This document shows, piece by piece, positions 28,141 to 36,333 of a DNA stretch of 64,000 nt. The notes beneath the pieces were generated by a model. That model saw nothing but the letters and a program-made list of their open reading frames with translations. It was not told the origin of the DNA and did no database searches. The stretch's first letter is position 1, and each line of letters begins with the position of its first letter. The translations under genes were made by a program, and so were the position numbers. This DNA is from Subtercola boreus (GTDB lineage Bacteria; Actinomycetota; Actinomycetes; Actinomycetales; Microbacteriaceae): contig NZ_VFOO01000001.1 of the NCBI RefSeq assembly GCF_006716115.1, positions 1,860,001 to 1,924,000 of the forward strand, given 5' to 3'.

Positions 28141-28260
28141 ATACAGGTAACCCTGCCCTTCGTTAGCCGAGCCTCAGCTTGCTTGCGCGACATTTCAGGC
28201 TGAGTAACGTTGAGGTCACTGACCCGCCCGATGGGTCGCAGACTTCAGAAGGGAGACGTC
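28141..28260 (+). promoter_or_regulatory. dps upstream region with iron-box-like sequence
   Basis: TTAGCCGAGCCTCAGCTTG (28163-28181) agrees with the DtxR/IdeR consensus at about 12 of 19 positions, including TTAG, the central AGCCT and the right-hand CT. A further partial repeat, CAGGCTGAG, lies at 28197-28205. This would suit iron control of dps, but the match is imperfect. Confidence 0.3.
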
Positions 28261-28749
28261 ATGTCCGACGTTGTCACCACCATCAAGAGCTCGTCCAACC
28301 CGGATGTCGCCGCAGCCGCCGCGCAGTTCCTCAGCCAGGTCGTCATCGACTCGCAGGCGCTCGTGCTGAACGGCAAGCAGGCCCACTGGCACGTTCGTGG
28401 GGCGAACTTCATCGCCGTGCACGAGCTGATCGACGAGATCGTCGAGCACGCCGAAGACCACGCCGACACCGCCGCTGAGCGCGTCGTCGCCCTGGGCCTC
28501 CCGATCGACGCCCGCGTGGGCACGGTCGCCGCAAAGACCACGCTGCCCGAACTGCCCGCCGGGTTCCAGCCCGCCGAGGTCATGGTCGCCGTTCTGGTCG
28601 CCTCGATCGACGCCCTGCTCGTCAGCGTGAACAAGGCGATCACCGAGCTCGGCGCTATCGATGCTCCCAGCCAGGATGTCGCGATCCAGATCGCGCGCAG
28701 CCTCGAGAAGGACCGCTGGTTCCTCTTCGCTCACATCGCGACCGTCTAG
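28261..28749 (+). CDS. dps: Dps-type DNA-binding ferritin
   Basis: 162-aa mini-ferritin that oxidises and stores iron and protects DNA in oxidative stress. The inter-subunit ferroxidase signature is clear: HWHVRGANFIAVHELIDEI...EDHADTAAER (residues ~41-76) with the key His, Asp and Glu. The N-terminus is short (MSDVVTTIKSSSN) with little positive charge, so DNA binding may be weak. ATG 28261 follows AGAAGGGAG. A terminator hairpin ends the gene. Confidence 0.96.
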   Translation: MSDVVTTIKSSSNPDVAAAAAQFLSQVVIDSQALVLNGKQAHWHVRGANFIAVHELIDEIVEHAEDHADTAAERVVALGLPIDARVGTVAAKTTLPELPAGFQPAEVMVAVLVASIDALLVSVNKAITELGAIDAPSQDVAIQIARSLEKDRWFLFAHIATV

Positions 28750-28773
28750 ACGCTCCGCGACACCGCTTCAGGC

Positions 28774-28802
28774 CGAAAGGGCTCCGTCATGGGGCCCTTT
28801 CG
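28774..28802 (+). terminator. dps terminator hairpin
   Basis: CGAAAGGG-CTCC pairs with GGGG-CCCTTTCG across a five-base loop (12 bp with one G-T), followed by TCGTTTCGTCG. It starts 24 bp after the dps stop. Confidence 0.75.
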
Positions 28803-28825
28803 TCGTTTCGTCGTTCGCCTCCACT

Positions 28826-28890
28826 GAATCGGCGGCCCTGGCGCAATCCGTCGCGAAGACGGCCGCGGATCGGGCTGTGGCCGCCGATTC
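28826..28890. repeat. 65-bp nested palindrome
   Basis: GAATCGGCGGCC (28826-28837) and GGCCGCCGATTC (28879-28890) are perfect 12-bp arms; inside, ATCCG (28846-28850) and CGGAT (28866-28870) pair about the same centre. Size and form match the palindromes at 9130 and 51878. Confidence 0.75.
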
Positions 28891-28979
28891 GTCGTCGCGC
28901 CCGCCTATCGGGCCCGATGGGTGCCACGGATCAGGTGTCAGGCACGCCTGCGCCAGACTTTTCTGATATTCTCTCAGTT

Positions 28980-29705
28980 GTGATTCCCGTGCCCCAGCCC
29001 CGAAGCGGAGCCGCTTTAGGCGAGCAACCCCCGGGCCCGGCTACGCAGCTGCCGCAACATCTCGATGGCGCCAGACCGCCCCGCCATCGGCCGGCAGCCG
29101 TTGTCGTCATCGTGATCGCAGTGGTGTTTGCCGGAATCGCCGTCGGCGTCGCCCTGCTGCTCGGCCGCGGGTTCGATCTGGTGCTCATCGGGCTCATCGC
29201 CGCGTTCCTGGTGCTCGGGGGGCTCGGCTTCGCACTCCGTTTCCTCCCCAGCACTCTTCCGCTGGTCCCCACGGCGCGAAGCGCCCTGGGGTTCCTGGCG
29301 CTTGCCACCCTCGCCGTGCTGGTCTCCCTCTACGTCTATCCTCTCTTCGCGAACGGTACGGGGCCGGGGCGCGGGTTCGCTCCCGCAGGGCCCTCGGTGA
29401 GCCTCACCAGGCAGGCGACCGTCGTCTACTCGCTGACGGGAAGCGCGGGCGCCCGTGTGAGTGCGGCGTCCCCCCTGCCAAGCGGCGACTCGGCACCGGA
29501 GACGGTCGACCAGCTCCCGTGGGAGAAGTCGGTGCAGCTCACGGTCGACAGGACCACGCCCGGCACCTTCACCCTGGTCGCCATCGGGCTTCCCGCGGGT
29601 GATGACGCCCAGCTCGCCTGCACGATCACCCTCGACGGGACAGTTGTCGCGCATGAGGAATCGACCGGAGAGTTCCGCTCCGTCTTCTGCAGCGGCACAC
29701 CGTAG
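28980..29705 (+). CDS. Hypothetical membrane protein with extracytoplasmic domain
   Basis: 241-aa protein from GTG 28980. A Pro-rich cytoplasmic N-terminus (~40 residues) precedes three closely spaced helices (about residues 42-64, 68-88 and 102-124), then an extracytoplasmic domain of ~115 residues with two Cys near the end (QLACTI, VFCSG). TATTCT at 28967-28972 followed by seven bases supports GTG 28980 as a leaderless start; a longer ATG start at 28917 is possible. Its stop overlaps the start of a 40-aa membrane protein. Family not recognised. Confidence 0.7.
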   Translation: MIPVPQPRSGAALGEQPPGPATQLPQHLDGARPPRHRPAAVVVIVIAVVFAGIAVGVALLLGRGFDLVLIGLIAAFLVLGGLGFALRFLPSTLPLVPTARSALGFLALATLAVLVSLYVYPLFANGTGPGRGFAPAGPSVSLTRQATVVYSLTGSAGARVSAASPLPSGDSAPETVDQLPWEKSVQLTVDRTTPGTFTLVAIGLPAGDDAQLACTITLDGTVVAHEESTGEFRSVFCSGTP

Positions 29706-29827
29706 TGGGACGTCTCACTCGGGTGGCCGTTGCGGCGGCGGTCGGCCTGCTCCTTGCCGCAGTGATCGTGCTGGCGATCATCCAGCGGCTGCATCTCTAC
29801 CCCGGGCTGGCACGTCTCTGGGAATGA
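29705..29827 (+). CDS. 40-aa single-pass membrane protein
   Basis: GTG 29705 overlaps the last base of the preceding stop codon. The product has a basic N-terminus (VGRLTR), one hydrophobic helix (VAVAAAVGLLLAAVIVLAII) and a short tail (QRLHLYPGLARLWE). The tight overlap and clean helix suggest a real co-translated partner of the membrane protein before it. Confidence 0.6.
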   Translation: MGRLTRVAVAAAVGLLLAAVIVLAIIQRLHLYPGLARLWE

Positions 29828-29841
29828 CGAGCGCGGTCGCA

Positions 29842-29871
29842 CCGGCGGCCCTCTGCGCAGATGGCCGCCGG
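29842..29871. terminator. Hairpin between convergent genes
   Basis: CCGGCGGCC and GGCCGCCGG are perfect 9-bp arms around a loop that itself contains CTGCGCAG. It lies between the ends of the 40-aa gene and the convergent amidohydrolase and probably ends both transcripts. Confidence 0.6.
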
Positions 29872-29875
29872 AGGG

Positions 29876-31441
29876 TCAGGCGAGGGCGGTAGCCCAGGGG
29901 GCGAGGTGTGTGGGGCGGCCGGCGAGGAACGTGGCCGAGACGGGCATCCCGCGGAGCTCGTCAGGGTCGGAGGCCAGCGGGTCGAGGTCGGTGACAACGA
30001 GGTCGGCCGGCATACCCACGCCGATGAGGGGATTACCGTTCGCCGATGCGGCGACCGCGTCCGCCGCCGCGATGCGCTGCTCCGGATGCCACGGGGTGCG
30101 CCCGTCGCGCGAGCGGCCGACAGCGGCAGCCATCGTCACCCACGGGTCGAGGGGGGCGACGGGGGCGTCCGATCCGAGCACGAGGAGCGCACCGGATGCC
30201 CGGAGGGACGCCAGCGCGAAGGCCCTGTCGGTGCGACCCTCCCAATAGTGGTCGGCCACGTCGCGGTCGTCCATCGCGTGTTCGGGCTGCACGCTGGCGG
30301 TCACGCCGGCCGCCGCGAACCGCGCGAAGTCGGCGCCCGCGACCAGTTGGGCGTGCTCGATGCGCCCGCCCGAGCCGAGGCGTTCGAAGGCGTCGAGGGC
30401 GAGGGCGTTCGCGTGGTCGCCGATCGCGTGCACTGCCGGCACCAGCCCCGCGGCCGTCGCGCGTTCGAGCAGGGCGAGCAGGTCATCCGGAACCACCGTC
30501 AGCATCCCGTACGACCCCGGCTGCCCTTCGAGCCCCGGGTATTCGTCGTAGCAGTAGGCGGTGCGCGTGTTCAGGGAGCCGTCGGTGATCACCTTGAACG
30601 GTCCGACGGTCAGGAGGCCGCCCGTCTTGGGGATGATGTCGCCGGTGCGCAGCCGCGCCTCGATCGCCTGGTCGAGGTGCGCGGTGTAGATGCCGACAGC
30701 GACGCGGAGGTCGCGTTGTCCCGCAGCGATCCGTCGCCGCCAGACGGCGAGGTTGTCGGCCATCTCGAGGTCGACGATGCCGACCACTCCGCGGGAGGCT
30801 GCCACGCGCGCCGCTTCCGCAGCCAGGGCGTCGCCGGCCTCGGCGCTGACGTCGTTCACGAGGCCGGTGACGCGGAAGCAGTCGTCTTCGCGGAGCAGTC
30901 CGGTCGGGTGGCCGGCGAGCCCGAAGTGGGCGAGAGCCGCCGAGTTCAGCCAGCAGCAGTGCAGGTCGCCACTGATCAGGATGACCTGCCGCGCACCCGC
31001 CACGGCGTCGAGGGCTGCGCGGTCGAGGGGCGACTCCCAGAGCCCGTCGCGGAGGCCGAAGCCGATGAGGGGGGCCGGCGCCGAATCGTCCGATGCCCCG
31101 ACGCCGCCCGTGGCCGAGCCCAAGCCCGCGCCCGCACCGGGGCCCGCTCCCCCACCGCTGACGATCGATGCCACCCTCGCGAGCACGTCCCCCGCCGACG
31201 CGGTCGAGCCCGAGAAATCGTGCCGCCGGCCCTGCGCCGCCCACTGCGTGAAGTGCACGTGGTTGTCCCAGAGGCCCGGCACGAAGAATCGCCCGTCGAG
31301 CGCCAGCACGCGCGACCGGGACGGGGTCGATACGATGCCGTTCGGCACGATGGCGCGGATCCGCCCGTCGGCCAGAAGCACATCGAACGTGCCCTCGTGC
31401 CCGGGCATCCGACCGCCCTGCAGGAAGATGTCGTCGGTCAT
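29876..31441 (-). CDS. Amidohydrolase family 3 (YtcJ-like) metal-dependent hydrolase
   Basis: 521-aa predicted cytosolic hydrolase. The metal-binding HxH motif is in VPGLWDNHVHFTQW (about residues 50-63); later HAIGDHANALALDAF and HAQLV supply further ligands, and GSDAPVAPLDPW gives the conserved Asp. A Gly/Ala-rich loop interrupts residues ~95-120. ATG 31441 overlaps the stop of the paiB-like gene (ATGA), making it the last gene of the rpiB operon. Substrate unknown; members act on N-acyl or cyclic amide compounds. Confidence 0.85.
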   Translation of the reverse strand: MTDDIFLQGGRMPGHEGTFDVLLADGRIRAIVPNGIVSTPSRSRVLALDGRFFVPGLWDNHVHFTQWAAQGRRHDFSGSTASAGDVLARVASIVSGGGAGPGAGAGLGSATGGVGASDDSAPAPLIGFGLRDGLWESPLDRAALDAVAGARQVILISGDLHCCWLNSAALAHFGLAGHPTGLLREDDCFRVTGLVNDVSAEAGDALAAEAARVAASRGVVGIVDLEMADNLAVWRRRIAAGQRDLRVAVGIYTAHLDQAIEARLRTGDIIPKTGGLLTVGPFKVITDGSLNTRTAYCYDEYPGLEGQPGSYGMLTVVPDDLLALLERATAAGLVPAVHAIGDHANALALDAFERLGSGGRIEHAQLVAGADFARFAAAGVTASVQPEHAMDDRDVADHYWEGRTDRAFALASLRASGALLVLGSDAPVAPLDPWVTMAAAVGRSRDGRTPWHPEQRIAAADAVAASANGNPLIGVGMPADLVVTDLDPLASDPDELRGMPVSATFLAGRPTHLAPWATALA

Positions 31442-32082
31442 GCGGTCTGGGGCGGCACCGCGAGGGGGTGCACGCGGCGCATCTCGGCCGCGAGAGCGGG
31501 GTTCGCGTAGTGCTCGCCGACGCTCAGTTCGTGGATGATCCGCTCCACCGTCTCGGCAGGACGGTTCTGGCTGAGCTTCCACTTCGCCTCGATGCGGGTC
31601 GCCGTGAGGCGGAAGCCGACCGTGCCCGCGCTGATGCGGGCCGCGTACTCGGCGTTCTCGAGCGTCCCGTTCATACGGCGGGGCTCGGGCATCCGGTCTT
31701 CGAAGTGGTCGACGAGCCGCGCCAGCACGTCGAGGTTCTCCGCATCGGAGAGGATCTCAGGCACACCGTGCAGGTGCGCGACGATGAAGTTCCAGGTCGG
31801 CACCGCGGGATTCGCGTCGTACCAGCCCGGCGAGATGTAGCCGTGCGGGCCCTGCACCACCACGAGCACCTCGTGCTGGCCGAGTTCGTGCAGCCGTTCA
31901 TCCGGCCGACCGACGTGGCTCAGGATGGCGATGCCGTCGGCGCTCTCGTCGAGCACCACGGGGTAGTGCGAGGCGACCAGGCCGTCTGACGTGTTGCTGA
32001 CCAGCGTGACCGACGGGTTCTCCCTGATCAGGCGCCGGATCTCGTCATCGCTGGGCGCGTCGAAGGCCGGGTTCTCCCTCAT
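31438..32082 (-). CDS. FMN-binding PaiB-type protein
   Basis: 214-aa protein of the PaiB/FMN-binding split-barrel family. It starts MRENPAFDAPSDDEIRRLIRENP, contains HYPVVLD and LSHVGRPDERLHEL, and has the family's GPHGYISPGWY and VPTWNFIVAHLHG motifs. PaiB of Bacillus subtilis affects sporulation and protease genes, but most homologues are uncharacterised flavoproteins. Its start overlaps the nei2 stop and its stop overlaps the amidohydrolase start, so it is translationally coupled on both sides. Confidence 0.92.
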   Translation of the reverse strand: MRENPAFDAPSDDEIRRLIRENPSVTLVSNTSDGLVASHYPVVLDESADGIAILSHVGRPDERLHELGQHEVLVVVQGPHGYISPGWYDANPAVPTWNFIVAHLHGVPEILSDAENLDVLARLVDHFEDRMPEPRRMNGTLENAEYAARISAGTVGFRLTATRIEAKWKLSQNRPAETVERIIHELSVGEHYANPALAAEMRRVHPLAVPPQTA

Positions 32083-33017
32083 GCGGCGACCGTTCGCGGC
32101 GTCTTCTGGTCTGTGGGGCACCAGTAGAGCTTTCGTGAGCCCATCTCTTCGAGCAGGATGTTCGTTCCGCAGACGCGGCAGGGCAGACCCTCGCGTTTGT
32201 ACACCCAGTAGCGGTCGGCACGACTCCGACGCGCTTTCGCTTCGTCGGCGGGCGAGAGGTCGTCCATCGTGAGCATCATGCCGGTGCGGATGCCGATGTC
32301 GAGCAGGTAAACCCAGTCCTGCCAGAGCGCGCGCAGGCGTTTGACCGAGACGTTCTTCCCCGGGGTGTGCGGGTTCAACCGCGCCCGGAACAGCAGCTCG
32401 GCGCGGTAGACGTTGCCGATCCCGGCCACCACCGACTGGTCCATCAGCAGCAGTCCGATCGGCGTCGGCTTGGTGCGCACCCGCTTCACGAACCGGTCTT
32501 CGGATGCCCGGCTGGCGTCTTCGGCCGGGTCGGGGCCGAGCTTCTCGATCGCCACGGCGACCTGGGCGGAGTCGATCACCTCGCAGGCGGTCGGGCCGCG
32601 GAGGTCGGCGACGCTCTCGTCTGTCATGAGGCGCACACGCACCTGGCCCACGGGCTCGGGCGGGAAGGTCTCGAGGTCGGTGGACTTCGCCGTCTCGCTC
32701 TCGGCCATCCGCAGGGCACGACGGAGCCTCGGCGCGCCGATGCTGCCCCGTGCCTCCGACTCCTCGGTGATCGGCGACACGATGCCGAAGAAGTCCCAGG
32801 CGCCGTAGAGGCCGAGATGGATGCGCAACCACCTGTCGTTCTCGAACTCGAGGAACATCTGCTTGCCCACAGCGTGGGAGCTGAGCATCCGGAGCCCGTC
32901 GATCTCGGACGCGCCCTCGGCGAAGCGGCCCTGCGGGGAACTGACGGTGACGGTGTGGCCGACGAAGTCGCGCTCGAACTGGAGCGCGATGCGGTGGACG
33001 GAGTGGCCCTCGGGCAT
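32079..33017 (-). CDS. nei2: Nei2-type endonuclease VIII (Fpg/Nei family)
   Basis: 312-aa base-excision repair glycosylase/AP lyase. It begins MPEGHSVHRIA, with catalytic Pro2 and Glu3 after Met removal. The helix-two-turn-helix has GIGNVYRAELLF (about residues 200-211). The C-terminal zinc finger begins CRVCG and continues RKLYWCPTDQ: the fourth ligand is Asp where Cys is usual, so zinc binding may be altered. It lies 15 bp after rpiB; the nei-rpiB pair is conserved in actinobacteria. Confidence 0.93.
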   Translation of the reverse strand: MPEGHSVHRIALQFERDFVGHTVTVSSPQGRFAEGASEIDGLRMLSSHAVGKQMFLEFENDRWLRIHLGLYGAWDFFGIVSPITEESEARGSIGAPRLRRALRMAESETAKSTDLETFPPEPVGQVRVRLMTDESVADLRGPTACEVIDSAQVAVAIEKLGPDPAEDASRASEDRFVKRVRTKPTPIGLLLMDQSVVAGIGNVYRAELLFRARLNPHTPGKNVSVKRLRALWQDWVYLLDIGIRTGMMLTMDDLSPADEAKARRSRADRYWVYKREGLPCRVCGTNILLEEMGSRKLYWCPTDQKTPRTVAA

Positions 33018-33032
33018 GGCGCGGGCTCCGCG

Positions 33033-33584
33033 CTACTCTGCCGAGGGCTGTGCGGAGGGTGCCGCGTCGGCCTGTGCGTCCGCAGCGGCCGGCACGTCTG
33101 CTCCCACGTGCACGCCCGTGATCGCCCCGGTCGCCTCGTACTCGGCGAGCTGCGCGATGCGGCGCGCGTGCCGCTCCTCGAAGGAGAACGGCTCCGTGAT
33201 GAACGTGTCGATGAAGGAGACCGCCTCGTCGACCGTGTGCTGGCGCGCGCCGATCGCGATGAGGTTCGCGTCGTTGTGCTGGCGGGCCAGCAGCGCCGTC
33301 GCCTCGCTCCAGACGAGCGCCGCTCGCGCGCCGTTCACCTTGTTGGCGGCGATCTGCTCGCCGTTGCCCGACCCGCCGAAGACGATGCCGAGCGCCTCGA
33401 CTCCCGCCCGCTGGTCGCGCACGACACCGAGCGCGGCATTGATGCAGAAGGAGGGGTAGTCGTCGATCGGGTCGTAGCCCGTCGGTCCGTGGTCGATGAC
33501 CTCGTGCCCGGTGGCCGTGAGGTGGTCGAACAGGTGGCGACTGAAGTCGAGCCCAGCGTGGTCTGTGCCGAGGTGGATGCGCAT
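33033..33584 (-). CDS. rpiB: Ribose-5-phosphate isomerase B
   Basis: 183-aa isomerase interconverting ribose-5-phosphate and ribulose-5-phosphate in the pentose phosphate pathway. It starts MRIHLGTDHAGLDF and contains VFGGSGNGEQIAANK, the mycobacterial-type active site in which Glu replaces the catalytic Cys of E. coli RpiB; HNDANLIAIGAR is also conserved. The C-terminal ~25 residues are an Ala/Asp/Ser-rich tail. First gene of the operon, with a leaderless-type start. Confidence 0.95.
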   Translation of the reverse strand: MRIHLGTDHAGLDFSRHLFDHLTATGHEVIDHGPTGYDPIDDYPSFCINAALGVVRDQRAGVEALGIVFGGSGNGEQIAANKVNGARAALVWSEATALLARQHNDANLIAIGARQHTVDEAVSFIDTFITEPFSFEERHARRIAQLAEYEATGAITGVHVGADVPAAADAQADAAPSAQPSAE

Positions 33585-33596
33585 CCCCCGAGTTTA
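33584..33596 (-). promoter_or_regulatory. -10 box with near-leaderless start of rpiB
   Basis: Minus-strand TAAACT (33596-33591) is followed by CGGGGG and ATG 33584, the same 6-nt spacing as at 12473. The G run could alternatively be an abutting ribosome site. Confidence 0.5.
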
Positions 33597-33717
33597 CAAG
33601 TCGCGGACCCCGTGCATGTGGCTAGGCTGGAGGGCGGAAATAACGCACGCACGCGACATCCGGCCCACGAGGCCGCGCCTCGCGTATCAGCCCCACGACC
33701 AGTACGGAGAACATCAG

Positions 33718-36261
33718 TTGCCTGGAGAGAACCTCACCCGCGATGAGGCCCGCGAGCGCGCCTCGCTCGTCTCGACGTCGAGCTACGACATCAGCCTCGA
33801 CCTGACGACGGGCCCCGAGACGTTCCTCAGCACGACCACGGTGCGCTTCGCGGCGACCGAGGGTGCGTCCACGTTCATCGACGCCATCACGAAGACCGTG
33901 CGGAGCGTCACCCTGAACGGCACGGAGCTCGACCCCGCCGCCGTCAGCGACGGTGTGCGCATCCAGCTCGATGGGCTGCAGGCCGAGAACGAGCTCACCG
34001 TCGTGAGCGACGCGCTCTACACGAACACGGGCGAGGGCCTGCACCGCTTCGTCGACCCGGTCGACGGCGAGGTCTACCTGTACAGCCAGTTCGAGGTTCC
34101 GGACTCCCGCCGCGTGTTCGCGGTGTTCGAGCAGCCCGACCTGAAGGCGACATTCACGTTCACCGTGACGGCACCGAGCTACTGGCAGGTCGTGTCGAAC
34201 TCCCCGACCCCCGAGCCCGTCGCAGCCGGCGAGGGCACCTCGACGTGGAGCTTCGAGCCGACGCCGATCCTCTCCTCCTACGTCACTGCCATCGTCGCCG
34301 GCCCCTACGTGGTCGAGCGGAGCGAACTCACCTCGAGCGACGGCCGCGTCATCCCGCTCGGCGTGTTCTCGCGGGCCTCCCTCTCCCAGTTCATGGACGC
34401 GGACTACGTGTTCGAGAAGACCCGCCAGGGCTTCGAGTTCTACGAGAACGCCTTCGACTATCCCTACCCGTTCGCCAAGTACGACCAGCTCTTCGTGCCC
34501 GAGTTCAATGCGGGCGCGATGGAGAATGCCGGCGCGATCACGTTCACCGAGGCGTACGTCTTCCGCTCGAAGGTCACGGATGCCCAGCGGGAGCGCCGCG
34601 TCGTGACGATCCTGCACGAACTGGCGCACATGTGGTTCGGCGACCTGGTCACGATGAAGTGGTGGAACGACCTCTGGCTGAACGAGTCGTTCGCCGAGTA
34701 CGCCTCGACCCTCGCCACCGCCGAGGCCACCGAGTGGAAGGGCGCCTGGGCGACCTTCGCGTCGACCGAGAAGAGCTGGGCGTACCGCCAGGACCAGCTT
34801 CCCTCCACCCACCCGATCGTGGCGACGATCAACGACCTCGACGACGTGCAGGTGAACTTCGACGGCATCACCTACGCCAAGGGTGCCTCCGTGCTCAAGC
34901 AGCTCGTCGCGTGGGTCGGCCAGGACCAGTTCCTCGCCGGGGTCAGCCACTACTTCAAGAAGCACCAGTTCGGCAACACCGAGCTGAGCGACCTGCTGCT
35001 CGAGCTCGAGCACACCAGCGGCCGCGACCTCGCGGGCTGGTCGGCCGACTGGCTGGAGACCGCCGGCGTCAACACCCTGCGCCCGCTGGTCGAGACCGAC
35101 TCCGACGGGGTCATCACCTCGTTCGTGATCGAACAGAGCGCCATCGAGGCGTACCCGACCATCCGCCCCCACCGCCTCGCGATCGGGTTCTACAACCTGC
35201 ACGAGGGTGCGCTGATCCGCAACCACCGGGTGGAACTGGATGTCGCGGGCCCCTCGACCCCGGTCGACGAGCTGATCGGGCTGACCCGGCCCGACCTGGT
35301 GCTGCTGAACGACGACGACCTCGCCTACGCGAAGATCCGTCTCGACGACATCTCCCTCTCGACCGCGATCGCGCACCTCGCCGCGATCGAGGACGGTCTG
35401 GCCCGTTCCATCGTCTGGGGCTCGGTGTGGGACGCGACACGCGACGCCGAGACGAAGCCGCGCGACTTCGTGCGGCTGGTGCTCGGCAACGTGGCGACCG
35501 AGGACGAGTCGACCACGCTCCGCACGGCGCTGAACCAGGTCGTGCAGACGGCGAACACCTACGTCGCTCCGCCCTTCCAGGCGTCCACGCTGGCGCAGGC
35601 GGCCGACGAGCTGTGGGCCCTGGCGCGGAACGCGGCACCGGGTTCTGACGAGCAGTTCCAGTTCGTGAAGTTCTTCGCCGCGGCCGCACGCACCGAGGAG
35701 GCCCTGGCGCACGTCGCCGGACTGCTCGACGGCTCCGTGGTGCTCGACGGGTTGACCATCGACACCGACCTCACCTGGGACCTCCTCACCGCGCTGGTTG
35801 CGGGAGACAAGGCGGGAAGTGCGGAGATCGATGCTGCCCTCGCCGCGGACAACACCGCCTCGGGTGCACAGTCGGCCGCGAGCGCGCGGGCGTCGATCCC
35901 GACGGCGGAGGCCAAGGCGGCGGCGTGGGCATCCCTCGTCGACAGCGACAGCGCCTCGAACCTCATCGTGCGGGCGACGACCGTGGGCTTCCAGCGGGCG
36001 TCGGATGCCTCGCTCCTGACGCCCTACATCGCGAAGTACTTCGAGGTCGTGAAGACGCTCTGGGAGACCCGCACGTATCAGATCGCTGCGACGCTGATCA
36101 CCGGTCTCTACCCGGCCGGCCTCGCCTCGGTGGAGCTCCGCGACGCGACCGTGGCGTGGCTGGCGACCGACCCGGAGCCCGCTGCACTCCGCCGCCTCGT
36201 GGTGGAGAACCTCGCGGGCGTCGAGCGGGCCCTGGCAGCGCAGGCACGCGACGCCGACTGA
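33718..36261 (+). CDS. pepN: Aminopeptidase N (M1 family)
   Basis: 847-aa zinc aminopeptidase releasing N-terminal residues from peptides. The exopeptidase motif is GAMENAG and the zinc site is HELAHMW with the third ligand in WLNESFAEY. The C-terminal ERAP1-like helical domain spans about residues 520-840. The start is TTG 33718 (LPGENLTRDEARERAS), supported by GGAG eight bases upstream and by the family N-terminus; longer ATG starts run through the rpiB promoter. TAGGCT at 33621-33626 is a candidate -10. Divergent from rpiB. Confidence 0.96.
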   Translation: MPGENLTRDEARERASLVSTSSYDISLDLTTGPETFLSTTTVRFAATEGASTFIDAITKTVRSVTLNGTELDPAAVSDGVRIQLDGLQAENELTVVSDALYTNTGEGLHRFVDPVDGEVYLYSQFEVPDSRRVFAVFEQPDLKATFTFTVTAPSYWQVVSNSPTPEPVAAGEGTSTWSFEPTPILSSYVTAIVAGPYVVERSELTSSDGRVIPLGVFSRASLSQFMDADYVFEKTRQGFEFYENAFDYPYPFAKYDQLFVPEFNAGAMENAGAITFTEAYVFRSKVTDAQRERRVVTILHELAHMWFGDLVTMKWWNDLWLNESFAEYASTLATAEATEWKGAWATFASTEKSWAYRQDQLPSTHPIVATINDLDDVQVNFDGITYAKGASVLKQLVAWVGQDQFLAGVSHYFKKHQFGNTELSDLLLELEHTSGRDLAGWSADWLETAGVNTLRPLVETDSDGVITSFVIEQSAIEAYPTIRPHRLAIGFYNLHEGALIRNHRVELDVAGPSTPVDELIGLTRPDLVLLNDDDLAYAKIRLDDISLSTAIAHLAAIEDGLARSIVWGSVWDATRDAETKPRDFVRLVLGNVATEDESTTLRTALNQVVQTANTYVAPPFQASTLAQAADELWALARNAAPGSDEQFQFVKFFAAAARTEEALAHVAGLLDGSVVLDGLTIDTDLTWDLLTALVAGDKAGSAEIDAALAADNTASGAQSAASARASIPTAEAKAAAWASLVDSDSASNLIVRATTVGFQRASDASLLTPYIAKYFEVVKTLWETRTYQIAATLITGLYPAGLASVELRDATVAWLATDPEPAALRRLVVENLAGVERALAAQARDAD

Positions 36262-36284
36262 GTCGCAGATTCGACAGCGTCATC

Positions 36285-36315
36285 AGGGGCCCCTCAGAAT
36301 CGTCTGGGGGGCCCT
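36285..36315 (+). terminator. Possible pepN terminator hairpin
   Basis: AGGGGCCCC-TCAGA and TCTGG-GGGGCCCT form an ~12-bp stem with one bulge around ATCG, 24 bp after the pepN stop. No T-tract follows, and the mscS -10 (TACGAT 36319-36324) comes directly after. Confidence 0.5.
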
Positions 36316-36333
36316 CGCTACGATTGAGGCCAT

